A model generated the notes under the pieces. That model was not told the DNA's origin. It saw only the letters and a program-made list of their open reading frames with translations, and searched no databases. This document shows positions 32,182 to 42,330 of a stretch of DNA of 64,000 nucleotides, piece after piece (position 1 is the first letter of the stretch; each line of letters starts with the position of its first letter). The stretch is from Argyresthia goedartella (Eukaryota; Arthropoda; Insecta; Lepidoptera; Argyresthiidae): positions 31,185,674 through 31,249,673 of the forward strand of contig OX463808.1 of the NCBI GenBank assembly GCA_949825045.1, read 5' to 3'. The position numbers and the translations under genes are program-made.

Positions 32182-32401
32182 AAAGTTACATATTTTATAC
32201 CATGATCACGAGAAAAAGCAAGATTAAGGCGAACATACACATTTCATGAAGAAAAAATGAAGGTTAAATTGATTGAAATGCACAATAAAATTGGAACAAA
32301 ATAGTGCCAATTTACTAAAGACAGCAAAGAACACAAAACAGTTGATATTCAAATGCTGATCTCATTGTCGAAAAGGTTGACCAATCAAATCTCGAGAAGT
32401 T

Positions 32402-32482
32402 ATTTGCACAAGGAGTTTGTATGTCGAGTATTCTTTGCACAAGGAGTTTTTATCGAGTATTTTTTGCACAAGGAGTATGTAT
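32402..32482. repeat. Three-unit minisatellite, ~32 bp
   Basis: 'ttgcacaaggagt' recurs three times (about 32404, 32437, 32465), separated by variable 'ttgtatgtcgagtattc' spacers. Confidence 0.85.
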
Positions 32483-32618
32483 AACATTGAGATGAAGGTT
32501 GAATACATTGGTGTGTTCTAATTTCAAACTCCAAAATAGTGATTTTTATTTTTTATTGACATAAACTTTTTGATGGGGAATGCTATAAACCAATTTATCG
32601 CGTACCAGAACTTACACA

Positions 32619-32687
32619 CTTTTCTATCGAAATTATTAGGTATTGTAACTTATAAAGTCACAATACCTAATCATTTCGATAGAAAAG
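32619..32687. repeat. Hairpin, 28-bp arms
   Basis: 'cttttctatcgaaattatta'+'ggtattgt' pairs with 'acaatacctaatcatttcga'+'tagaaaag', with one mismatch and a 13-nt loop. Confidence 0.92.
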
Positions 32688-34082
32688 TCACTTTATAGTT
32701 CAGGATCCCGGTCTCTATAGGACGGAGCAAAATCTTTCCTTTATCCATTTGCTCGGTGATGCTCTTAAGATGCTCTTGGGGGCTGAAAGAATGTGAATTG
32801 AGTGTAGTTCACTTGAATACCAAAAAGGAATTTTGCACTCAGGATTAGAATTACTGCTCGCACACGACTAGGGTTTGCGAATATCAGATGGAAGTTTCGG
32901 AATTCTAATAAATACCTACTGTAATAGAGTATTAACTTTACAAGTTTTAGCGATATATCTTGTGGGCCGTTTTATTCTGAAAGATGTTGTTTTAACTAAC
33001 TGTTTTTGCCTTTCAAACGTATGTTGCGAAAATCTTTATTTAATTAGTCTGCGAATCAAATGCTTGATAAATGCACTTTTATTTTATGAAGACAACATGT
33101 CTAGACTGACAGAATACTTAGACCGACTCCAACAAAATTATAGGTTTTATTGCATTCTACTTGGCTGAGAAATGTATTTCTCAACCGCACTGTCCAATGC
33201 TGTCCCACAGCGGATATTACGAATCTGGCGAGGACGTCCGTTTGTCCACAAATAATGACATTTCCCGTGCAAGGTATGATAAAGATAAATGGAACCAAAA
33301 CTGAGCTTTTTAAATGGTTTATTCATAAAATGGCTAATACTAAATGTAGCGTGAAGAGTCAAAGAACCGTAGCAGTGGGTCAACAATTAATATAAATAAT
33401 AAAACTAGCTAACTGACTAAGTTATTTTAGGATAAACATGGAAACGTCATAAATTTCATTTTTAAATTACCAAATACACATAAATAAATAAAAAAATCAA
33501 GGACATTCATATTTACATTTTCATTTGAAGAATATTACCCACAAAGACAAAGCTTTGGTTTGTTAGCCAAAACAAGCGTTGGCTAGACAGTTTATCTTCT
33601 TATTTTATACCGAGAACATTTGCAATAAGACTACGTCGATAAAAGACTTTTCTAGTAATTTAAAAAATAAAACGAGAGACCTTGGCAAGGATTCCTATTA
33701 AATAAGGAAAATCTGTACGTATACTGCTCCCAGAAGAATTCGTCACACACATAATATATTATTCCACCTATTTATGAACGTGTAAACCTTTTACCGTGAA
33801 CAGGAAAAGGTCTCCTAATATTACAAATGGACTCCTAAGTAAGTAAAGCCTTTGTATATAATGATAATATTAACTCGAGTGTATCAAGGATAACATCATC
33901 TCATAGCGAAGTAATTTCACTTTTTAGCATGTTTTTATTTTGTTATTCGGCGGTGACCTATCTATTGCAGCAGGGTTGAGCTATCTATCAATAGATACAC
34001 CATTATCACAACTAACTTTATAGAGGCACTAAGTGATAACGTACTGTTTTCTTACTCTAGTTTAAAATAAGCCGTAGTCCGC
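32688..34082. other. No recognisable feature
   Basis: Plus-strand frames at 32875-33168 (97 codons) and 33150-33395 (81) overlap minus-strand frames of similar length. None has a motif or a convincing start context. Confidence 0.35.
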
Positions 34083-34500
34083 CTTATTTATTTTATTTTA
34101 TTTCAATTTTATTGTATTTGGGACATCAACAGCATATAATATATAAGGATAAGTTACAATATTAAACAATACTAGAATAAAGCCAGTTACAGATATCCAC
34201 AGAAGATACGGAAAAAAGGAGAAGAAAAACTTAGCAATAAGAATAAAGAAACTAACCCAAAAAGAAAAGTGACCTACTTATAGAGTTACAAGTCAGTAAA
34301 AAATAAGAATTATAAGCACATTAATGAATGGAAGTATATAATATAAATATATACATGATAAAGTGCAATGTGAGGAGTATAACTGTGTTGTGAAGGCGTG
34401 TATGTGAGTGGGTGTGTGGGTATGGGTGTGTTCTTTATAGTTCAATGATATCTTTATGTGCGTATCTTTAGTATAAATTGTCTTCAATGTGCGGAAATGC
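34083..34500 (-). mobile_element. Probable LINE 3' UTR, minus orientation
   Basis: The left end is 'ttattttatttcaattttat' (inverse poly-A-like), followed on the plus strand by A-rich and then GT-rich sequence ('gtgtatgtgagtgggtgtgt'), the composition seen at 11.8 and 50.5 kb. No coding remnant. Confidence 0.35.
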
Positions 34501-35107
34501 CATTTTTTTCCGAAGCGAGTTTATGGCGGAAATCGAAAGTGACAAAAAAACGATAAGCTCGTCATTAAATTTTCTTTTTCATCGTGGGATTAAGTTGTTG
34601 TGTAGTTTCGTACCTTTAATGTAGGAGCTTTTTTAAGGCTTTCTTCTCTTACCTACTTTTCATCACTTCAAAGCCATGGTGCGCAAATATCATCGGACAA
34701 ATATCACTTGATATTTATGTGGATATATATCTACATCTATAGAAAGTCAGCAGATTAATGTTTAATGGCAATTTAAGGCAGCCGGACCGACACCTTAACA
34801 TGTCATACAAAACACGGAAGTGCCCGAAACAAAAACCACATTGACTCGAGACACCCATCTAGTACCCAATTCAGTCAGATGTTTTTTTACCAGCACGGAT
34901 TCCAATTTTTCGAGATAATTTTCCTGAAGTAGCAATCTTAGCGGAACATATTTAAAAGAGATTAAAATATCAATATGTGGGAGTTTCTGCGCGCTTCTGC
35001 CCCACAGTGGTCCAATAAGCTTAAAATGTTAGAAATTTTGTCAGCTTGTACCAAGGATTGCACCTACCTTCCGGACAACCTGTATATCCGATATCTATCG
35101 AATAAAT
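34501..35107. other. No recognisable feature
   Basis: AT-rich, with a moderately GC-rich patch near 34785-34870 that lacks repeats or frames. Confidence 0.4.
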
Positions 35108-35556
35108 ATAATAATAATACCTTGGACACTATATACACACATTGATCTAGCCCCAAACTAGGATTCCCTGACTCTTGAGTACTAGACAACGATACACATA
35201 CTTATATGTTTTTTATGTTTTATGTTCCATTTAGTGTGCGTTGTGTATCATCTTTACTTTATACTCATCTATAAACTATCCCTAATTCTATATCCTTCCC
35301 TAAACTTTAACTTCGATCTTGAATTGTGAAAACAAAAGTAAATACAAAAAACTGGTCTTGTGTTATGTCCTAGTGAGATATGTTTAAGATGTCAGGTTTT
35401 GTGTTATGTTGTAAGTCCATTTTCTATGTTATGTCACCTGTCATTGTTTTTTCTCCAAATAAACAAAATAAAATATATAGATAAACAACCATGACTAGGG
35501 TACAAACATCCGTTCTCATCAAACAAATATTTGCCCCCACCGGGACTCGAACCCCG
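35108..35556 (-). mobile_element. SINE family 1, interrupted by a 265-bp insert
   Basis: 35,108-35,205 holds the tail and 3' body; 35,470-35,556 holds the 5' body and B box. The tRNA head ends abruptly at 'accccg', where a plus-strand copy begins. Relative to intact copies about 20 bp of body are missing at the insertion point. Confidence 0.85.
35206..35469 (+). mobile_element. Insert within the SINE, A-rich 3' end
   Basis: It runs from 'gttttttatgttttatgttc' to 'ccaaataaacaaaataaaat'. The A-rich end suggests a retroposed 3' fragment. I do not recognise the family and see no clear target duplication. Confidence 0.5.
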
Positions 35557-35810
35557 GACCCGAATGGCCGAGTCGGCAGTGTCCCTGCCTACGAAGCCAA
35601 GGATCCCGGGTTCGAGTCCCGGTGCGGGCAAATATTTGTTTGATGAGAACGGATGTTTTTACCCTAGTCATGGTTGTTTATCTATCTAAGTATAATATTT
35701 ATCGATATAAGTATGTGTATCGTTGTCTAGTACCCAAGATACAGGGAATCCTAGTTTGGGGCTAGATCAATGTGTGTAAATTAGTGTCCAAGGTATTATT
35801 ATATTATTAT
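35557..35810 (+). mobile_element. SINE family 1, plus copy, near full length
   Basis: A box TGGCCGAGTCGG at 35566-35577 and B box GGTTCGAGTCC near 35610, then the full body and (ATT)n tail. It sits head-to-head with the preceding minus copy, so 35.47-35.65 kb is a large inverted repeat with almost no spacer. Confidence 0.92.
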
Positions 35811-37150
35811 TTGTTTTAAGACTTTTCTTGACATCTATTTTCTCATTCATTATCGGCTGGTTATAAAGAAAATAGGGAGAAAATAAAAAGGTTGGCTCAC
35901 CTATTTTACGTAAAAGTAACAGAGTAGTTATTATAACTATTATCGGTTAAAGACCAATTTTCCTGGTGTTAGAGTGAAAATAAAAAACTCAAGGAAAATA
36001 GTCAAAAACTTTTACTTTCTGTCTTTTACTGAATTAATTATATCAGTCTTTTCATGCATGGTGATTTGCCAGCAAATTACCGCTGACAGAACTCCACTTT
36101 ACACTTAATTCTGTAAGTATTGTTGAACGCCGCGCGGATGCAGCATTGTATAACTTCCATTATGTGGACTCTTTTGAATGTACTTACGAAGTTACTTTCC
36201 GCCATGATTAATAAATAGTATATCTCGAGCGAAAAAGAATCCATCCTACCATACGAGAATTTATCTCATCAGCGTTTTAATTTAAGTAAATCCATTTCCG
36301 AGATTTCCGCACAAGCCTAACGAAATAAAATAATTATAACGGACCGAGCCCGCTGAAATAACATCGTGATGGCAACCAATTTGAAAATCAGTGCAATTTT
36401 CGATTGGGCTTATTCTGTATCTTTTGACATCTATCTCCAAAATCTTTGAAATTTACGTATTGCGATTGTGATCAATACTGCAATTTTGTATAGAAATTTT
36501 TGTTTAATAATTGTGCTCCAAATCCGAATATCTTTCAAACGTCAATTAAAGGGATCTGGATAGATTTCAAGCATTCCGTTTAGTTTTGCAGCCTTGAGAT
36601 TTGCCAAGTGTCACCCGAGTCCCAATACTTCGAACGAGGCTTTGAAGCATACCTTAGTTTGTTTAGAGGAGTGGAGGAGTTATAAGAGTTATTCAGATAA
36701 TAGTGTTGACCCGCATTAAAACTGGTGGGCACTTAATTGAACAAACATAGACAAAAAGCAAAGTCATGGTTCATTATTATTAAAAAAAAATAAACAAAAT
36801 TAGTTCAACACAAGTCGACTATCAGAGCCGAGGGCATGAACATTCTCTCGTCTTGTGACTTAAAAAACCAATAAAATTGAACTAAGTTATTTCCAAATAA
36901 TAATTTTTTTGATTAGGATATTCGTAGCTAATGAATATGTAAAAGTTGGTAGTATGATATAAGTAAGTATTTGCATCCGCCATCCGGTAGATGAAATGAC
37001 TTACAAATAGTAAAAGTTTGACACTAACATGTACCTCGGAGAACTCACGCAGTTCCCATGCTCCTCAGCCACCGCTTCCTATGAGCAAGGGTGTAGACTC
37101 CGAGTCTATCGGTTGTGAAATGCACTCCCCGAATATATTTAAAAGGGAAA
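35811..37150. other. No recognisable feature; GC-richer patch at 37,030-37,130
   Basis: The patch 'cagttcccatgctcctcagc' to 'cactccccgaat' has short frames on both strands and no repeat partner. I cannot assign it. Elsewhere the stretch is AT-rich. Confidence 0.35.
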
Positions 37151-37401
37151 TATTAAACTGCACATCAAAAATGCTGATTTGCACAGCAAACATGGGCAAA
37201 ATGCAGCGGTAGCTTAGGTGAAGGGTGAAGGGGATGAGCGAAGCGAAGCCCCCTTTATCCTTCATGTTAGGTTGAACATGTAAAAACAACAAAAAATACT
37301 TAAAACATAAACTTGAGTACACATTAAATATTTAAAACATAAAACATGCTGATCCTTTTTTGCTGTGCAAATCAGTATTTTTGATGTGCGATTAAATACT
37401 A
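37151..37401 (-). mobile_element. Shared-core element, arm type C
   Basis: The left arm 'tattaaactgcacatcaaaa'+'atgctgatttgcacagcaaa' (37151-37190) and the inverse of the right arm 'ttaatcgcacatcaaaaata'+'ctgatttgcacagcaaa' (37360-37401) match over about 38 bp. The core between them is in minus orientation ('gcggtagcttaggtgaaggg'). The arms share nothing obvious with types A or B. Confidence 0.8.
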
Positions 37402-37499
37402 GCCTATTTAAAAGTCTTATGAAGAAACATTACCTTTAGAATTATGGGTAATATGCATACATGTATTTATTAGTACATGTTATATAGCAGTATAATATT

Positions 37500-37716
37500 C
37501 TGAGTATATTATTATAGTAATTATATCATTTATTTTATTTATTATTTTATATATTGTACAACATAGGTCTACCCCTGCTCAGCAAACAAACTTTCCGGTC
37601 TTAACCTGGTTGGCTGGAAGGGATATCTTATTAGAGATAAGCTCACCTTTGTACACAATTTTTATGTGACCCTAGTTTTTATATGATTTGTGTGCAATAA
37701 AGAAATTGCGAAGTAG
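37500..37716 (+). mobile_element. LINE 3' UTR fragment
   Basis: 'ggttggctggaagggatatc', 'ttattagagataagctcacc' and 'gtgtgcaataaagaaattgc' align with the hairpin and terminal block of the LINE 3' UTR group. The end 'gaaattgcgaagta' differs from the 'gaattatgaa' type but matches 54.85 kb, so two subfamilies exist. Confidence 0.8.
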
Positions 37717-37914
37717 GAGTGAAATAAAATATAAACAATTTAATATCACAAATATGCTTCACACGTGCAAGTAAATTCGTCAAAGCGATTCAAACAAGTG
37801 ACGTGCTAAGCACAATGACTTGTAATTGCTTGCTGATCCAATTTATTTGCGACTGAAGATAGGCTATTTACTAAATGAATGTTCTATAAACGTTTAATAC
37901 CTTAAATTGAATTT

Positions 37915-38285
37915 TTTTAGTGTTCCGTACCTGAAGGGTGCCAAACGGGTCCCTATTACTAAGCCTCCGCTGTCCATCCGTCCGTCCGTCTGTCAACAGG
38001 CTGTCTCATGAACCGTGATAGTTAGACAGATGAAATTTTCACAGATGTTGTATTTCTGTTGCTGCTATAACAAGAAATATTAAAAAACAGAATAAAATAA
38101 ATATTCAAGGGGGCTTCCATACAACAATTCTATCAATACCACATACAAACTTATGAATGCACCTGGTTACGTACATAGATTGTGAAAGTAGCCGCACCAA
38201 TAACTTTGTAACAACATTTTTCTATGTTAAATGCAAACTATTCACTCCACACCATCCCTACCATTGTACGGTGGTAAGTATACGT
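37915..38285 (-). repeat. Interspersed repeat B, inverse, near full length
   Basis: It contains the inverse of the 10.33 kb copy: 'ccctattactaagcctccgc', 'tgtccatccgtccgtccgtc', 'gtttctgttgctgctataac'-like sequence and 'cattgtacggtggtaagtat'. Confidence 0.8.
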
Positions 38286-38701
38286 GCGACCCATACTTTA
38301 GTTGATGAGCTTTGACTTAAGACTATACCTATACAAAAAGTTAATTCAGAACATCTGACTAGTATAATATGCAGAGCTTGCATTGGAGACGCAACTTTAA
38401 ATTCAAATAAACTCCGAAACTTTACACGGAAAGCTTCGCCGCTCAGTGGCTCATTACGTAATGTAACAATTTACAAGTTTTCTGGTAATTATGGTAAACA
38501 TATTTCTATTTATATCAATGTTGGCAGCAAGGACTTGTAAAATAGCAACTTGTAACTTTCTGAAAATTTCGTATTTGAGCAAATAAATCCTACTTAATTA
38601 AGTTTATTGGCCTACGCAGAATAAATTAGGAGCTCGAAAAGATTGCCAAACGAATTCCTGCCTCTTCATAACTAGGAATACTATAAAGGGTGAATTTTTT
38701 T
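38286..38701. other. No recognisable feature
   Basis: AT-rich flank without shared repeats. Confidence 0.4.
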
Positions 38702-38790
38702 AAGTAGCGACGAGGCGATATCGATGTCGCCGCTAAGTAGCGATGTCGCTAGAGCGCTATATCGCTACTTAGCGGCGTGTTTGAAACATG
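38702..38790. repeat. 'tagcgat' hairpin cluster
   Basis: 'cgccgctaagtagcgat' (38728-38744) pairs perfectly with 'atcgctacttagcggcg' (38761-38777). Further 'gcgat'/'atcgc' motifs occur around it ('aagtagcgacgaggcgatat'), giving alternative folds. It looks like the end of a MITE with subterminal repeats. Confidence 0.85.
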
Positions 38791-39048
38791 ACAGTTGGCG
38801 CTCAGTGTCAGCCCTAGTGCGAACAGAGCCTTAAATGTCAACATCAGATAAAGATTTTGGTTTGGATATTCTACCCACATCTCAAAGTTTCAAGTTTGAA
38901 GCGGTCACTCAAAGTAATGCTGTCTCTCGCTCCGGAAATAACAAAGCCAGTATGACATTTAACCGTTTATAGGGCAACGTTTACATAGTTTATTACAGGC
39001 TTGGAAGTATCACGTTTCGGGGCGCACAACTCGAGAGGACAGTAAAGG

Positions 39049-39106
39049 TGTGAAGACGCCTGCAATATTGTTTGAAATATCATACAAAATTGCAGGCGTC
39101 TTCACA
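39049..39106. repeat. 58-nt hairpin, 23-bp stem
   Basis: 'tgtgaagacgcctgcaatat'+'tgt' pairs with 'acaaaattgcaggcgtcttc'+'aca' with one mismatch and a 12-nt loop. The size is close to a miRNA precursor, but the pairing is more perfect than usual for one. Confidence 0.88.
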
Positions 39107-39111
39107 AAATA

Positions 39112-39260
39112 GAAAGATAAAGATAAAGATAAAGATTTTTATTTGCTAAGATAAGGGTGGGCAGTCGATGGTCAGTTATTCATACATTATGAACACCTTA
39201 TCTGCTATTAATTTTAGCATGCAAATATTAAATAGTCCACATTACACTGAAAAAAATAAA
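39112..39260 (-). mobile_element. Possible LINE 3' edge with (AGATAA)n
   Basis: 'agataaagataaagataaag' followed by 'atttttatttgctaagataa' resembles a minus-strand retroelement tail. No coding part; low support. Confidence 0.3.
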
Positions 39261-39518
39261 TCATACTGTTAGTATTGCTCTAGCTTATAAAATTATTTTA
39301 TATGTAAGTTTTATATTTAATAAATTCATCTACTGAATAAAAACAAGGCCGGTGACAGCGTCCGTGTCACTGACGTGGTAGGTTGAATTTAGTTTGGGCC
39401 ATCGGGCCTTTTATTTTGTGAAGACTGTAGGCCGGGAAGTATTCTTTTTTAATTTTATGCTCAAAGCAAAAGACATCAACGGGCGCACGGAACTTACGTT
39501 ACTAGTATTTTTAAACTT

Positions 39519-39783
39519 TTTTTTTTTTTTTTATTATTTATTTATTTAAGGTCGCTCAAACAGCTAAGGTCATTAGCGACCACTATAGGGATACAATATT
39601 AAATCAAGTCGTAGTTGTTGATAAGCTTGAGAAATTTAACAGATTTTTTTGAATTATTTAAACAATCCTTCAGATTATTAGGAAGATTAACAGTTAATCG
39701 TTCTGTGTTATACATTGGACAATCAATAAACAAGTGTTTGACAGATAAATCACTACTACACCTTAGACATCTAATGTCCAAGG
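39519..39783 (-). pseudogene. I-type LINE ORF2 C-terminus and 3' UTR (3' half of an inverted insertion)
   Basis: The minus-strand frame reads IRCLRCSSDLSVKHLFIDCP and continues to a stop at 39599. C-x2-C-x8-H-x4-C is the zinc-knuckle-like motif near the C-terminus of I-clade and related LINE polymerases. A T-rich end (39519-39548, the minus-strand poly(A)/tail) follows the short 3' UTR. The protein part immediately upstream in the element lies next door on the opposite strand. Confidence 0.85.
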
Positions 39784-40145
39784 TGTAGACTAGATCTAAT
39801 GGATAAGCAATGCGTTGTAGAATTATTCTGGATACCTAGTCATCAGGGTATTCCCGGAAATGAAAGGGCGGACACCGCAGCCAAAAACGCTACGAGATAT
39901 GAGCAATGCAATTATACGACTATTAATAACCCAGACCTTAAGAAATACCTTAAACTGAATATTAAAAGATTATGGAACAGCTGTTGGGTAAAAAATAACA
40001 ATAGTGCCTTATATGAGATAAGAAAATCAGTATTCGAAAAGAGTAAATTCCATGTAAATAATAGAAAAGACCAAGTAGTTATGATTAGATTAAGAATAGG
40101 TAATTGTAATGTTACTCATTTGTATCTGATAACTAAACTTGATTT
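39784..40145 (+). pseudogene. LINE RNase H domain end, inverted 5' half of the same insertion
   Basis: The frame reads VELFWIPSHQGIPGNERADT, then AAKNAT and on to RLRIGNCNVTHLYLI. 'WIPSH.GI.GNE.AD..A' is the terminal RNase H signature, which degrades the RNA strand during retrotransposition. In the intact protein THLYLI would be followed within a few residues by the CLRC motif of the minus-strand piece, so the two are adjacent parts of one protein placed head-to-head. The open frame continues to 40365 but loses similarity after about 40145. Confidence 0.88.
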
Positions 40146-41075
40146 TTGTTTTTTGAGTGCTGTATTTTTTATTTCATTGCATATGTTTGAGGAAAGATCT
40201 ATACATGCCTCTAGCCGTGGAAAGGGCTTACTGGCTTCGTATCACTATCCCGCCTCCGTCTATATCTATACTCAGCCGGCAAGCTCATCTTTCCCGGCGT
40301 CTGTAATAATGTACTATACATTGTATCCGCATTTGGCTCCTCACTCACATTGCTATCATGTATGAGCACAAAACATTTTGTATTTATCTTAGTTAATTAT
40401 TTCCTTGTTAGTGTTACCTCGTTTATTTACAATTTTGAAGTGGTTTTCATCTTCCATATGTACCTTACCTACTTCAATCTTGTTTTAGTGGGTAGATTGT
40501 CCGGGGCATCAAGGACCGGCTCTGACGGAAGACCAGCGTTGGTGGTAAACCTGCCAGCATTATGCTGACTCAGGGTCCGTTTCGCGACACACAAGCTTCT
40601 CATAGAAATTTGGTATTAGAAATTTAGTTACTTTATATTATTGAAAGTGCTTGTTTCGCAAATAAATCGTTATTCCATTCTATAATATTCATATTTTTTT
40701 AGATTTAAAACATATTTTCAAACACCGATCGCTAAATAGACCTCTGCCCGTTAAAAGGATTTTAGCTGCAGTCTGAGTATTCATCTATTTCGATTTTTAA
40801 TATGCATTAACAAAAAAATAAAATTGAGAAATAGCTTTGTGTCCTCAAAATGTAGGTACTGTTATTTTTGTTTTATAAAAACTGTGTCAAAATATAGATA
40901 AAAATAAACTGTCCTTGGTAATATGGAACTTCGTGTTCGGGGTTGCAGCTTCACAAGTTTGTCCCAACTTCCAGAATCTTCTCTGGACATCTTCCAGATT
41001 ATGTCTATTGACTGCTCGAGTTTGTATCGAGATCAAATTAAAGTTGGACGTTGATTTATATGTTACGGTCAACTC
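40146..41075. other. Unassigned; possible repeat at 40,480-40,620
   Basis: 'gtggtaaacctgccagcatt' and 'cagggtccgtttcgcgacac' are GC-richer and repeat-like, but have no second copy here. Continuation of the frame from the RNase H piece is not LINE-like. Confidence 0.35.
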
Positions 41076-41120
41076 AATACATCCGGTTAGTATACATAAT
41101 TACCGGTAAGTATTCGTACT
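41076..41120. repeat. 'ccggttagtat' motif cluster, left
   Basis: 'ccggttagtatacataatta'+'ccggtaagtatt' resembles 41,980-42,010 ('ccggttagtatgcataataa'). An inverse 'atactaaccggtta' lies near 41,910. Together they bracket a shared-core copy. Confidence 0.5.
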
Positions 41121-41734
41121 AACCACTGATTTTGGTGAATGAAATAAATACAGCCAAAATCAGTCCGATTAACTGCTTAAACCGGTTTCTTGAATCCATT
41201 TACTACACTCTAAAGTCATCTGAGGATTTGATGTTTGGGTTGACGTTTGTTAAGTATTTGATTAAGAATCTCACTGAAGAAAAAAGGCGATTATATGAAA
41301 TTTTCTTTATAGAGTTTAATTACGAAAATAAATTGCTAAATTGCTTTATTTTTTTCAGTAATTCCGAATTTCTAACTATTCATTGAAAAATTGCATTCAA
41401 AATGTGGATAGTATTTATTCGTAAACTCTCCTCGTTTCTTTTGTTGACAAAATAGCGTATTTTATTTTCAAACAATTTTTATGTGGTTTGGCGCTACGTC
41501 ATTTTTGTTTGAGTCGAGCGCATTATCACTGTCGCTTACATTCTTATTCCTTTTCTTGAGTCTTTTTATTAAGTATTACCTTAATACTCACCAAGAGGGT
41601 TTTGTGGAAGTAATAAGATACCCTTATTTACTTAAACAAATAGGGTCATTAAAGGTAAAATAAAAGAAATAGTTAAATTCTTCTTAATATTGTCTCCCTA
41701 TAATACACAGGATGGTTATAAGATAGGTGTAAAA
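41121..41734. other. No recognisable feature
   Basis: An 84-codon plus-strand frame (41132-41386) and a 60-codon one (41481-41663) are AT-driven and without motifs. Confidence 0.35.
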
Positions 41735-41885
41735 TATTTGATTTTTTAAGTTTTTTTGTTGTTCTTACATGTTCAACCTAACACGAAGGATAAAGGGGGC
41801 TTCGCTTCGCTCACACCCTTTACCCTTCACCTAAGCTACCGCAGTGTTTTTCAGTGACATTATCTGTGCAAATCAGCAATAATTA
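41735..41885 (+). mobile_element. Shared-core element, partial (arm type C right side)
   Basis: Core 'caacctaacacgaaggataa', 'gggggcttcgcttcgctcac' and 'ttcacctaagctaccgcagt'. The right side retains 'ctgtgcaaatcagcaat', part of the type C arm. The left arm is missing or replaced. Confidence 0.7.
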
Positions 41886-41899
41886 TATTCACCACGGAC

Positions 41900-42016
41900 G
41901 TGTAGTAACATATACTAACCGGTTAATGTGATAAATCTTGCTGTATTAATTATGTTAACCATCGATCTTGGTAAGTATGAATAATAGCCGGTTAGTATGC
42001 ATAATAACCGTATATA
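41900..42016. repeat. 'ccggttagtat' motif cluster, right
   Basis: Contains 'atactaaccggttaatgtga' and 'agccggttagtatgcataat' in opposite orientations about 60 bp apart. Confidence 0.5.
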
Positions 42017-42084
42017 CCATATCTAGTTTTCTTTTTCAAATGATCAAATCAAAGAAAAAAGTTCGGTATAGCTGTACAAAAAAT

Positions 42085-42330
42085 ATCAAATATAGTTTAA
42101 CCTCAAAACAAACGTCAAATCCTATACATTTCTATCTTGAAACGAGTGTCGAATAGGATTTTATGTTTTTGTGGGAAGACCCTAAGGGCCTTAACATAAA
42201 AAATAAACAACTGTTCAACACTAGTTTAAAAACAATAACGTATGAGATTTGACGTTTGTTTTGAGTATTTGTAGTTTTGTAGAGTAGTTTTGTATTTTAT
42301 ATTTTTTGTGGTAACACGGTAAGTCGTCAA
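42085..42330. repeat. Inverted pair of the 25.6 kb short repeat
   Basis: 'caaaacaaacgtcaaatcct' (from 42104) is mirrored by 'gagatttgacgtttgttttg' (from 42244). The right unit continues 'gtggtaacacggtaagtcg', as at 25.7 kb. The pair looks like both arms of a fold-back element of which 25.6 kb holds one. Confidence 0.65.

Noticed and set aside
32875..33395. Plus-strand frames of 97 and 81 codons
   Set aside because: Equally long frames exist on the opposite strand, without motifs or codon bias.
35434..35631. Minus-strand frame starting MPAPGLEPGILGF
   Set aside because: It is translated from the SINE tRNA-like heads (B box reads as GLEPG); such peptides are common annotation artefacts.
40146..40365. 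C-terminal extension of the RNase H frame
   Set aside because: The frame stays open by chance past the inversion breakpoint, but the residues no longer resemble a LINE protein.
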